Notes: generated from the sequence alone by a model not told the origin. Numbered from the stretch's first letter, positions 31,498 through 39,287 are shown. The stretch is 40,982 nt of DNA from an uncultured Patescibacteria group bacterium (GCA_938017575.1 CALIJC010000048.1:1-40982); one strand, 5' to 3'. Program-made: numbers and translations.

Positions 31498-32070
31498 TTA
31501 ACTACAAGCCAAAGAATTTTGAATAACTTTTAAATTTGATAGATAGATTTGATTCATATCTGGAGATATTTCAGGCTTTTCTAATTCTAATAATATAACC
31601 CCAGCTTCAGCAGAAACACCCTCTACTGTAGAATCAAGCGACCCTCTCTCATATAAAATATATTGAACTTCTTTCTGAATTAAAGAATTTAACAGTTCGC
31701 CAATATTTTCAGTACCTCCTGTAGACGAAACAACATTCTCACTCATAATTCCGTAGTTTTCCAAAAATCCTAAATCTAAATCAACAGAGTAGACTTTGTC
31801 TAATTGACATAAATCAAGATCTAAATATTCATCTACAGTTTTTTCCAATTCGTTAGAAATTTGCTCGGTGTCTATCTCCAATTTTTCATCGTCAATTATT
31901 TCATCTAAAACAATAATAGCAGTTTCTGGATCATAGCTAATTTTTTTATTGGAATCATCTATTATTTCTTGAGAACTCTTAGAAAGACTTATTGAAAAAA
32001 TAATATAACCAATTATTAAAATAAATGTTGCAATTCCTACGGCCCAAAGTATAATTTTCTTTTTTGACAT
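31498..32070 (-). CDS. membrane-anchored secreted protein of unknown function
   Basis: 190 aa, N-terminal TM, acidic exterior; 3 nt downstream of hisS. Confidence 0.7.
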   Translation of the reverse strand: MSKKKIILWAVGIATFILIIGYIIFSISLSKSSQEIIDDSNKKISYDPETAIIVLDEIIDDEKLEIDTEQISNELEKTVDEYLDLDLCQLDKVYSVDLDLGFLENYGIMSENVVSSTGGTENIGELLNSLIQKEVQYILYERGSLDSTVEGVSAEAGVILLELEKPEISPDMNQIYLSNLKVIQNSLACS

Positions 32071-32073
32071 AAG

Positions 32074-33390
32074 CTAGTTTAAACTATTAATAAATTCATC
32101 AATATTTGCAAAATTTTCTTGGTCTCGGGATTCCAAATTTTTTAATGTTATTGTATTATTTTCTTCTATAATAACCAGTTTTGTATAGTCTTTCTTTTCT
32201 GCAAATTTAATTTGTTTTACCAATTTTACAGCATCTGGGTATATTTCACAAATGTTTTTATCACGAATTTTATAAGCAATTTCTCGTAAACTATTTATAT
32301 CATTATATTCCATATTTGCAATTAAAAATGAATTTTCACTGATAGAGTATTTCTCTAAACCAATTTCCTCCATAATAGCAAAAAGCCTTGATAAACCAAT
32401 AGAAGCGCCTACGCCAGGTAATTTTTTATTAGATAGATCAGCAATTAGATTTTCGTATCTACCACCAGATAGAATACTCCCAAAACTTTCGTATCCTTCT
32501 AAGTTTGTCTCAAAAACAAATCCAGTATAATAATCCAACCCTCTTATTATTGAGGTGTCTAAAATTATCTGACCATTTTCCAATTCTATTTGCATCAGTG
32601 AATTTGCCATTTGTTTTAACTCCCTTGCTCCTTGGATAGCTAAATCATTATCCAAATTCAAACCTTCCAAGAAACTATCTACTTGATCCAAAGCAATCTT
32701 TTTATCTAATACCTTCTCAAACAAATCTTCAATTTTTTCCTTTGTAAGCTCACCAATTTCTAAAAAATCATTAATAACATTCTCTTTGCCTATTTTTTCT
32801 ATTTTATCTACCGCTCGTAAATACATTGGCAGACTAGCTGCGTTAATTCCATAGCTCTCAAAAATACCTTGGACTAATTTACGATTGTTTATCCTAACTG
32901 TAAATTTTGGTAGGTTTAATTTCTCTAGTGCCTTAACTGAAATCTCCAGAACTTCACTATCATAAAAAAATGGTAAGTTCTCATTTGCCACAACATCCAC
33001 ATCAGCTTGGAAAAATTCCCTATATCTACCTTTTTGTGGTCTCTCACCTCGCCAAGATTGCTGAATTTGAAATCTTTTAAAAGGAAATGCTAATTCATTA
33101 TAATTTTGAATCACATACCGTGCAAATGGTTTAGTTAAATCAAACCTCAGAGCCCTGACCCTATCATCCTTTTTAAATTCAGACTGAGCCCTACCCACAG
33201 AAAATATCTCCTTGGAGGTATCATCACTTCCATTGATTACATCTAGGTATTCAATTGCATTTGTGTGAATATTCTCATACCCAAATCCTTGATATAGCTT
33301 TGAAATCTGCTCAACCATTCTATTAAAAATTTTCTGTGAAGATGGTGTTAGCTCTCTAAATCCTTTCGGTGATAATTCTGTGGTGTTCAT
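32074..33390 (-). CDS. hisS: histidyl-tRNA synthetase
   Basis: RALRFDLTKPFARYV, RFQIQQSWRGERPQKGRYREFFQADVDVV, RGLDYYTGFVFE, GGRYENLI. Confidence 0.95.
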   Translation of the reverse strand: MNTTELSPKGFRELTPSSQKIFNRMVEQISKLYQGFGYENIHTNAIEYLDVINGSDDTSKEIFSVGRAQSEFKKDDRVRALRFDLTKPFARYVIQNYNELAFPFKRFQIQQSWRGERPQKGRYREFFQADVDVVANENLPFFYDSEVLEISVKALEKLNLPKFTVRINNRKLVQGIFESYGINAASLPMYLRAVDKIEKIGKENVINDFLEIGELTKEKIEDLFEKVLDKKIALDQVDSFLEGLNLDNDLAIQGARELKQMANSLMQIELENGQIILDTSIIRGLDYYTGFVFETNLEGYESFGSILSGGRYENLIADLSNKKLPGVGASIGLSRLFAIMEEIGLEKYSISENSFLIANMEYNDINSLREIAYKIRDKNICEIYPDAVKLVKQIKFAEKKDYTKLVIIEENNTITLKNLESRDQENFANIDEFINSLN

Positions 33391-33457
33391 GGATAAAATC
33401 TTTCCAAAAAACTATTTATTTGTCAATTTTCTAAAAACCAAGAAACATATATCAAAT

Positions 33458-33982
33458 ATGATAGAAATATATACTGACGGGGGTTGTAAAGGAAATGGAA
33501 ATTTAGATGCTATAGGTGGTCTCGGCGTAGCGTTTTTCAAATCAGGTAAATGTTTTAAAAAAATTAGCAAAACATACAAAGAAACAACAAACAATAGAAT
33601 GGAGTATTCCAGTATGATTATTGCAATGGAAACAGCTATTAGAGAAAAGTGGCAAGATGTTGTATTTTATTCAGATTCAAAATTATTACTTAGTACCATA
33701 ACAGATTGGATGTCTGGGTGGCAAAAAAAAGGCTGGAAAAAAGGAGGTAGTGGCAATAAATCAAAAATTAAAAATCTAGATTTAGTTCTTCGTTTATGGG
33801 AATTAAAAAAAGAATTACCAAATGCCAAATTTGTTTGGGTAAAAGGTCATAGTGGGAATGAAGGGAATGAGTTAGCCGATGAACTAACCAATGCAATCGA
33901 AATTGAAAAAGCAATAACTGACGAGGTGGATTACAAAATCTTAGAAAAATATAATGTAACGAGCAACCTTGCTCCAAGGTAA
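33458..33982 (+). CDS. rnhA: ribonuclease H (RNase HI type)
   Basis: MIEIYTDGGCKGNG...TTNNRMEYSSMIIAMETAI...YSDSKLLL...WVKGHSGNEGNELADEL (D/E/D/D core). ATG 33458 preferred. Confidence 0.93.
   Translation: MIEIYTDGGCKGNGNLDAIGGLGVAFFKSGKCFKKISKTYKETTNNRMEYSSMIIAMETAIREKWQDVVFYSDSKLLLSTITDWMSGWQKKGWKKGGSGNKSKIKNLDLVLRLWELKKELPNAKFVWVKGHSGNEGNELADELTNAIEIEKAITDEVDYKILEKYNVTSNLAPR
33966..33980. repeat. inverted repeat over the RNase H stop region, possible compact terminator
   Basis: ACCTTG-CTC-CAAGGT, 6 bp perfect stem between convergent genes 10 nt apart. Confidence 0.4.
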
Positions 33983-33992
33983 TATTTCTAGC

Positions 33993-35057
33993 TTAATCAG
34001 AATTAGGAAACCATTTATCATAAATCCTGCTCATAGTCCCATCAGCCTCCATTTCTAAAATTGCGCTATTTACTTCTTTACGGAGACTACTTTCTAGGGG
34101 GAAAACTATGGCGTAGCTTTCAGGTTTCAACACCTCCCCATCCTGGACTCGACCTTTTCCACCATGGCTTTTGTAAAATTGAATTATTGGTGCATCAGTT
34201 ATACCAGCTTCAATCTCACCCTTAGCTACAGCCTCCAAAAGATCTGAGGTTTTACTATATTCAATAAAATTAAGTCCTTGATTTTCAGCATATATTTGTC
34301 CAGTGGTCTTACTTACTACACCGACTTGAATACCAACTATATCAGTCAAACTAGACACGTCACTTCTAAGCCTATCAGCCGTGTATTCTGCAGTAACTAC
34401 AGCTTCTAACTGAGCCAGGAAAACCAAACTAATAAATAACCAAATAATCAAAACAAATTGACCTTTCCTACTCCTAGGTCGCTCCTCTCCATAATCTGCT
34501 TGGAATAAACCAACACTCGCCCACCAAACACCTTCCCACACTCCATAAAAGTAGTTTTTGGGAAATTTTTTATCAGTAAATATTTTAATTAGCCAGTAAA
34601 TATGGGCAACGAATAATATCAACACTATTCCGACATATAATATCCTAATGGCTCCGCTATTAACAAAAATTCTTAGATAGTCCGAAATTTTCAAACTAGA
34701 TTTGTTAGAAATAATCTGCAAACCTGCGGACAAATATGGGTATGAAAAATCAACAGTTTTCTCTCTCTCGGCCGTTTGGCTAACCGCGGAAATACCTAAA
34801 TCGGCATCTCCATTCTCCACGGACGAAATCAAACTATCAACTGAGCCGGATTGTTTCCAATTTGTTATATAGTTATTTCTTTGGGCAATCTCTTGCCATA
34901 TCTCTGAGCTATAACCAATGTAATTATTATCAGTTTTACTAACCAATGGTGGTGTTATTTTTGTCATAACAACTAACTCCTTACTCGCTTGAGCCGCTAC
35001 TGAAAAGAAAAAGCTAATAACAACTAAAACCAACAATACTCTAACTAATTTGATCAT
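33993..35057 (-). CDS. prokaryotic ionotropic glutamate receptor-like (GluR0-like) channel
   Basis: Signal peptide; S1 half of SBP domain (SQTAEREKTVDFSYPYL); TM; pore loop GVWWASVGLFQADYGEERPRSRKG; TM; S2 half (TDAPIIQFY). ATG 35057; ORF-track TTG 35093 is a -35-like TTGATC. Confidence 0.85.
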   Translation of the reverse strand: MIKLVRVLLVLVVISFFFSVAAQASKELVVMTKITPPLVSKTDNNYIGYSSEIWQEIAQRNNYITNWKQSGSVDSLISSVENGDADLGISAVSQTAEREKTVDFSYPYLSAGLQIISNKSSLKISDYLRIFVNSGAIRILYVGIVLILFVAHIYWLIKIFTDKKFPKNYFYGVWEGVWWASVGLFQADYGEERPRSRKGQFVLIIWLFISLVFLAQLEAVVTAEYTADRLRSDVSSLTDIVGIQVGVVSKTTGQIYAENQGLNFIEYSKTSDLLEAVAKGEIEAGITDAPIIQFYKSHGGKGRVQDGEVLKPESYAIVFPLESSLRKEVNSAILEMEADGTMSRIYDKWFPNSD

Positions 35058-35199
35058 GCCAGTTTTCTTACACAAAAACTCAAAAAAGATCAAATCTTGA
35101 CAAACAATTTTTTTTATATTTGAATAAGTTAATCCAAACCGTACAAATCAATATTGGTTCAAGTAATCTAATATGGTTTTGGGAAGGAAAAGTAATTAT

Positions 35200-35291
35200 G
35201 GTGAGGTGGCTGAGTGGTCGAAGGCGGCTCACTGCTAACGAGTTGAATCTGTAAAAGGGTTCCCAGGGTTCGAATCCCTGCCTCACCGCCA
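35200..35291 (+). tRNA. tRNA-Ser (anticodon GCT), CCA encoded
   Basis: GGTGAGG/CCTCACC acceptor, long variable arm, GGTTCGAATCC T-arm, loop CTGCTAA, GCCA 3' end. Confidence 0.92.
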
Positions 35292-35296
35292 CAAAT

Positions 35297-35318
35297 AGCC
35301 CATTGGGCTGTATTTTTA
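35297..35318 (+). terminator. tRNA-Ser intrinsic terminator
   Basis: AGCCC-att-GGGCT then gTATTTTTATT. Confidence 0.65.
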
Positions 35319-35346
35319 TTCCTAGTAATTAATTCTCATTGTTGAT

Positions 35347-35670
35347 TTATAGTCTTTCGATATCAATATATTTCTTATCTTTTGCAATTGCAATTATTCC
35401 ATCAACAAGCTGCTTAATTGGTGTTTTAAATTCACTTTGTATTGCTAAATATTGAGAAATAGATAACTTTAATTCATGCTTTTTTGCTGGATCACAAACT
35501 ATTTCTAAATTTTGAACCAAGTTATTCAAATCTTGCTCTGTTGGCTCTTCATTACGAGAGGTTCCCAAAATAACTTTCTCAGCATTTTTTTTCATTGTTT
35601 CCTGACTCTCACCCTTACCACTGGTTCCTGTTTCATCTTTTCTTCTAAAAATATTAATATTTAACTCCAT
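35347..35670 (-). CDS. hypothetical protein
   Basis: ATG 35670 with TTGGTC-N17-TAAAAT upstream; no recognised family. Confidence 0.55.
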   Translation of the reverse strand: MELNINIFRRKDETGTSGKGESQETMKKNAEKVILGTSRNEEPTEQDLNNLVQNLEIVCDPAKKHELKLSISQYLAIQSEFKTPIKQLVDGIIAIAKDKKYIDIERL

Positions 35671-35753
35671 ATACATTATTTTAAGATACTATATTCTCTT
35701 GACCAAAATAAATCAATTACAAAATCTAAAACATACCAGACCCAAAAGAAAAA

Positions 35754-36335
35754 ATGATTACATCAAAGCAAGAATATTATAATCAAGAATTCACAAATTT
35801 AGAATTGCTAAATGCTCAAATAAATGAGGCTGTGTTTGAAAACTGTTTATTTACTAGTTGTAATTTTCAAGAATCTAAATTTACAAATAGTGTTTTTGAT
35901 GTCTGCACATTTAATAGTTGTAATCTGAGCATTACCAACATTGATAAAACTAAATTAATTGACTGCCGGTTCAACAATTGTAAGTTAGTTGGAATAAAGT
36001 GGTTTCATGCTAACACTAGTTTAGGTTTTAGCTGTAAATTCATAAATAGTGACATTAGTTCAGGTGAATTTAATGAATTAGATTTATCCAAATCTGTAAT
36101 TAATAATTGCAATTGCCAAAACTCCTTCTTTGCCGGAGCAAACTTATCCAGCCAAGATTTTGGTGAGTCAGATTTTCTAGGAACGGTTTTTGGCGGAACA
36201 AATTTAACTAAAACTGATTTTTCAAAGTCAATTAATTACATTATAGATAACGAAAACAATACCATAACAGGGGCTAAATTTTCACTTCCAGAAGCAATTG
36301 GATTATTAAAACCAATGAATATAGAAATAATATAA
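35754..36335 (+). CDS. pentapeptide repeat protein, Qnr-like
   Basis: NCLFTSCNFQESKFTNSVF...DCRFNNCKLVGIKW...ANLSSQDFGESDFLG, C-terminal GAKFSLPEAIGLLKPMNIEI. Confidence 0.88.
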   Translation: MITSKQEYYNQEFTNLELLNAQINEAVFENCLFTSCNFQESKFTNSVFDVCTFNSCNLSITNIDKTKLIDCRFNNCKLVGIKWFHANTSLGFSCKFINSDISSGEFNELDLSKSVINNCNCQNSFFAGANLSSQDFGESDFLGTVFGGTNLTKTDFSKSINYIIDNENNTITGAKFSLPEAIGLLKPMNIEII

Positions 36336-36336
36336 T

Positions 36337-36810
36337 CTAACTATTGTTATTTGTAACAGTTAGAATATCGCTCTGAGTCACATTTCCTACCAAAGTAACT
36401 ATGGTATAAGCCAGAATTGCCACTATCAATCCAATTATTGCATTCTTCAATGTCTTTAGGCCATCTTCATATCTTCCTTTATCTCCACTGCTAGTAACCA
36501 TCAAGAATCCTGCGTAGACTATGAACAATACAGCAATTGCCCCAGAAATAAAGGTCAAAATCCTAGAAATATTTAATATTAAAGCAACTGGCCCATCAGA
36601 TCCTGGTCTATCAAATTGCTCAAAACCGTTGAGACAACCTCCAAGCCCATCACTTTCATCGCATGGATTAATCACTTCTGGTTGTGCGTTTGCAGGTACA
36701 GACTGAGATTTAACTGGAACTGGTATCATCAAAGCAAAGAATGCAGACACCAAAGTCAACCATAAAATTATTTGCTTTATCCAGAATTTTTTAGTTAAAA
36801 AAACAGCCAT
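36337..36810 (-). CDS. VirB2/TrbC-like pilin or small T4SS-type membrane protein
   Basis: Signal peptide then two TMs: ISRILTFISGAIAVLFIVYAGFLMVTSSGD...LKNAIIGLIVAILAYTIVTLV. ATG 36810; the longer ORF overlaps comM. Confidence 0.75.
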   Translation of the reverse strand: MAVFLTKKFWIKQIILWLTLVSAFFALMIPVPVKSQSVPANAQPEVINPCDESDGLGGCLNGFEQFDRPGSDGPVALILNISRILTFISGAIAVLFIVYAGFLMVTSSGDKGRYEDGLKTLKNAIIGLIVAILAYTIVTLVGNVTQSDILTVTNNNS

Positions 36811-36887
36811 AATTAATTTAAAACTAATAAACCAGTTGCAATTTGTCAACAATACCCAGAAATTAACCGATGCATTTTGTATATAGA

Positions 36888-36916
36888 TTGACAAGACGTG
36901 AAATATATGGTATAAA
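36888..36916 (+). promoter_or_regulatory. comM promoter TTGACA-N17-TATAAA
   Basis: TTGACA 36888-36893, TATAAA 36911-36916, 8 nt before ATG 36925. Confidence 0.7.
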
Positions 36917-36924
36917 TCATTATT

Positions 36925-38475
36925 ATGATCGCCAAAATCCACACCGCCACGACGGTGGGTCTCCAAGTTTTTCACATTGAATCAGAAATTGACATCTCCC
37001 CGTCCCTCCCTTCTGTCACTGTAGTTGGCTTGCCTGATAAAGCTGTTCAGGAGTCTAAAGAAAGAATTAAATCCGCCTTGAAACAGTCTGGATATGAATT
37101 TCCTCTGGGTAAAGTCACTATCAACCTAGCTCCTGCAGATATAAATAAAACTGGAACTGGCTTTGATTTACCTATCGCAATTGGAATACTACAATTAACA
37201 GAAACTATCAAAAATAAAGATTTAGACAAAACTATTGTTATTGGAGAATTAGCTTTGGATGGCAAACTGAGAGGAGTAAATGGTATTTTACCAATCTGTG
37301 TCTGGGCTAAAAAGAATGGCTTTGAAAGAATTATCATCCCTAAATCTAACTCTGTAGAAGCTTCTTTGGTTAGTAATATTGATATTTTTGCCTGTAATAA
37401 TCTAATTGAAGTGACTGAATTCCTAAATGGCGAGGCTCAATTAGAGTCAGTCAAACCAATGGATTTAGCAACTATTCAAAACACCAATGAAGCCTCTCAA
37501 TTAGACGGCGATGGTCATTATCCAAACGACATGGCTTATGTCAAAGGACAGTTAGTAGCCAAAAGAGCTCTCGAAATCGCAGCAGCAGGAGGACACAACG
37601 TTTTATTCATTGGTAGCCCTGGCTCTGGTAAAACACTACTAGCTAAATCCTACCAGTCTATCCTTCCTAAAATGACCAAAAAAGAAATCCTTGAAGCAAC
37701 TGAATTATATTCTATTTCAGGCCTCCTTGGTAAAAATGAAATTATTTCTAATAGACCTTTTAGATCTCCTCATCACTCATCATCACACATCGCTTTGGTT
37801 GGAGGCGGTAGCAAAATCAAACCTGGGGAAATCTCACTCGCACACAGAGGTGTTTTGTTTCTAGATGAGTTCCCAGAATTCAAAAGAGAAACCATTGAGG
37901 TTTTACGTCAACCGCTAGAAGACGGCGAAGTTACAATTTCTAGAGCTAATGGAACTGTGACCTATCCATCGAGGTTTTATTTACTAGCAGCAGCTAATCC
38001 AACACCATCTGGGTTTGATATAGATGACGAAAATAGTTTCCATATACCTCAATCTAGCGCTGCTATTCGCCGATATAGATCTAAATTTAGTGGACCTATC
38101 CTAGATAGAATTGATATTCAAGTAGAAGTCAACCAACCATCTAAAAATGAATTACAATCCGAGACTTTGGCCGAACCTTCAATGGAAATTGCCAAAAGAG
38201 TCCAAAAAGCTAGAGACTTACAGACTAAAAGATTCAGAGGTGAAAAAATCAGCACCAACAGTGAAATGTCACTACTCAAAATCAAAAAATTCTGCAGACC
38301 CGATCTTTCTGGTAAAGAAATGCTAAACAAGGCCATCACAAAATATAGACTTTCTGCCCGAGCCTACCATCGTGTATTAAAATTAAGCAGAACAATTGCT
38401 GATTTAGATGGAAACGAGCAAATTTCAGCAGCTAATATAGCCGAAGCTCTACAATATCGAGGTAAATGGGGCTAA
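36925..38475 (+). CDS. comM: YifB/ComM family Mg-chelatase-like AAA+ ATPase
   Basis: GLPDKAVQESKERIKSALKQSGYEFP, GSPGSGKTLLAKS, RPFRSPHHSSSHIALVGGG, GVLFLDEFPEFKRETIEVLRQPLEDG. Confidence 0.96.
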   Translation: MIAKIHTATTVGLQVFHIESEIDISPSLPSVTVVGLPDKAVQESKERIKSALKQSGYEFPLGKVTINLAPADINKTGTGFDLPIAIGILQLTETIKNKDLDKTIVIGELALDGKLRGVNGILPICVWAKKNGFERIIIPKSNSVEASLVSNIDIFACNNLIEVTEFLNGEAQLESVKPMDLATIQNTNEASQLDGDGHYPNDMAYVKGQLVAKRALEIAAAGGHNVLFIGSPGSGKTLLAKSYQSILPKMTKKEILEATELYSISGLLGKNEIISNRPFRSPHHSSSHIALVGGGSKIKPGEISLAHRGVLFLDEFPEFKRETIEVLRQPLEDGEVTISRANGTVTYPSRFYLLAAANPTPSGFDIDDENSFHIPQSSAAIRRYRSKFSGPILDRIDIQVEVNQPSKNELQSETLAEPSMEIAKRVQKARDLQTKRFRGEKISTNSEMSLLKIKKFCRPDLSGKEMLNKAITKYRLSARAYHRVLKLSRTIADLDGNEQISAANIAEALQYRGKWG

Positions 38476-38494
38476 CCTAATTAAAAAAAATCAA

Positions 38495-38516
38495 ACCCGC
38501 TAAGCGGGTCTTTTTT
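38495..38516. terminator. intrinsic (bidirectional) terminator
   Basis: ACCCGC-taa-GCGGGT followed by cTTTTTT; A8 run on the other side; convergent genes. Confidence 0.8.
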
Positions 38517-38536
38517 ATGGTTTAAATGATAACGGC

Positions 38537-38806
38537 TTAAAATAAATAATTAGAATCAGATTGAGTTTCAGTCTGTGAATTTGTATCCAACTTGTTATTT
38601 AATCTCTTTAATGAAGTCTGTAAATTAGTGACAGCAAACACAAAATTAAACAAAAACATAATAAATATAACAATTATAAAAACTGCTGTATTTTTAGGTT
38701 GGAAGCTTTTCGAGAACAAATTCGTCAAAATTATACTCAGCACAACAAATATGCATATTGCAACAAATAAAAAGACGTACATTATAAAACTAAGCATGGC
38801 TATCAA
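38537..38806 (-). CDS. small two-TM membrane protein
   Basis: 89 aa, two hydrophobic segments. Confidence 0.6.
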   Translation of the reverse strand: MIAMLSFIMYVFLFVAICIFVVLSIILTNLFSKSFQPKNTAVFIIVIFIMFLFNFVFAVTNLQTSLKRLNNKLDTNSQTETQSDSNYLF

Positions 38807-38816
38807 TAAAATTTAA

Positions 38817-39224
38817 TTATTCTTCAGAAGATGCCTCTGACTTTGCGGTGCCATCTCCAGAATCTTCTGGGATTTGTTCAACAGCGCTTTCAATAGCCAT
38901 TTTAAAATCTAATGCAGGAACAGCTCCAACAAACTTTCTTGCAATGTCTTTATTTGGGTCAAATGTTCCATCTCCAGGCATATTTATCAAAAAGAAAGTA
39001 GGAATACTAGTCACGCCTAATTCCCCCGATAACTGCTGATTTTCATCGATATCAATTTTTATAAAGTTAACTCTAGGAATTGTTGGAGCAATTTGCTCTA
39101 AAATCGGAGCCATTGCTTTACAAGGTGGGCACCACTCAGCCCAAAAATCAATCAGATATAATCCCTTCTGACTCTTTAACTCCTCAAACTCCGCAGTATT
39201 AATATTTTTAATTAAATCAGACAT
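38817..39224 (-). CDS. thioredoxin
   Basis: LYLIDFWAEWCPPCKAMAPILEQIA...VTSIPTFFLI; ATG 39224. Confidence 0.93.
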   Translation of the reverse strand: MSDLIKNINTAEFEELKSQKGLYLIDFWAEWCPPCKAMAPILEQIAPTIPRVNFIKIDIDENQQLSGELGVTSIPTFFLINMPGDGTFDPNKDIARKFVGAVPALDFKMAIESAVEQIPEDSGDGTAKSEASSEE

Positions 39225-39232
39225 ATACAATT

Positions 39233-39261
39233 ATATTACGCATCAATATAGAAAAAGTCAA
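39233..39261 (-). promoter_or_regulatory. thioredoxin promoter TTGACT-N17-TAATAT
   Basis: Minus strand TTGACT(ttttctatattgatgcg)TAATAT, 8 nt before ATG 39224. Confidence 0.65.
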
Positions 39262-39262
39262 C

Positions 39263-39287
39263 AAAAAAACCTCTAGATAACTAGAGG
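39263..39287 (-). terminator. intrinsic terminator of the 39596 gene
   Basis: Minus strand CCTCTAG-ttat-CTAGAGG followed by TTTTTTT. Confidence 0.8.

Noticed and set aside
640-36816. Alternative model in which many promoters use TTGACA with a 22-24 nt spacer to a TATAAT-like hexamer (rnc TATAAT, MFS TATAAT, ALDH TATACC, pilin TAAATT, trmB TATAAA)
   Set aside because: In most cases this -10 would end 1-4 nt before the ATG, placing the TSS inside the gene. A canonical N17 spacer with a weaker -10 is more consistent, and AT-rich sequence gives TATAAT-like hits by chance. Only TSS mapping would settle it.
38817-39224. Thioredoxin active site WCPPC instead of WCGPC as unusual
   Set aside because: CPPC variants are known in thioredoxin-fold proteins; not remarkable alone.
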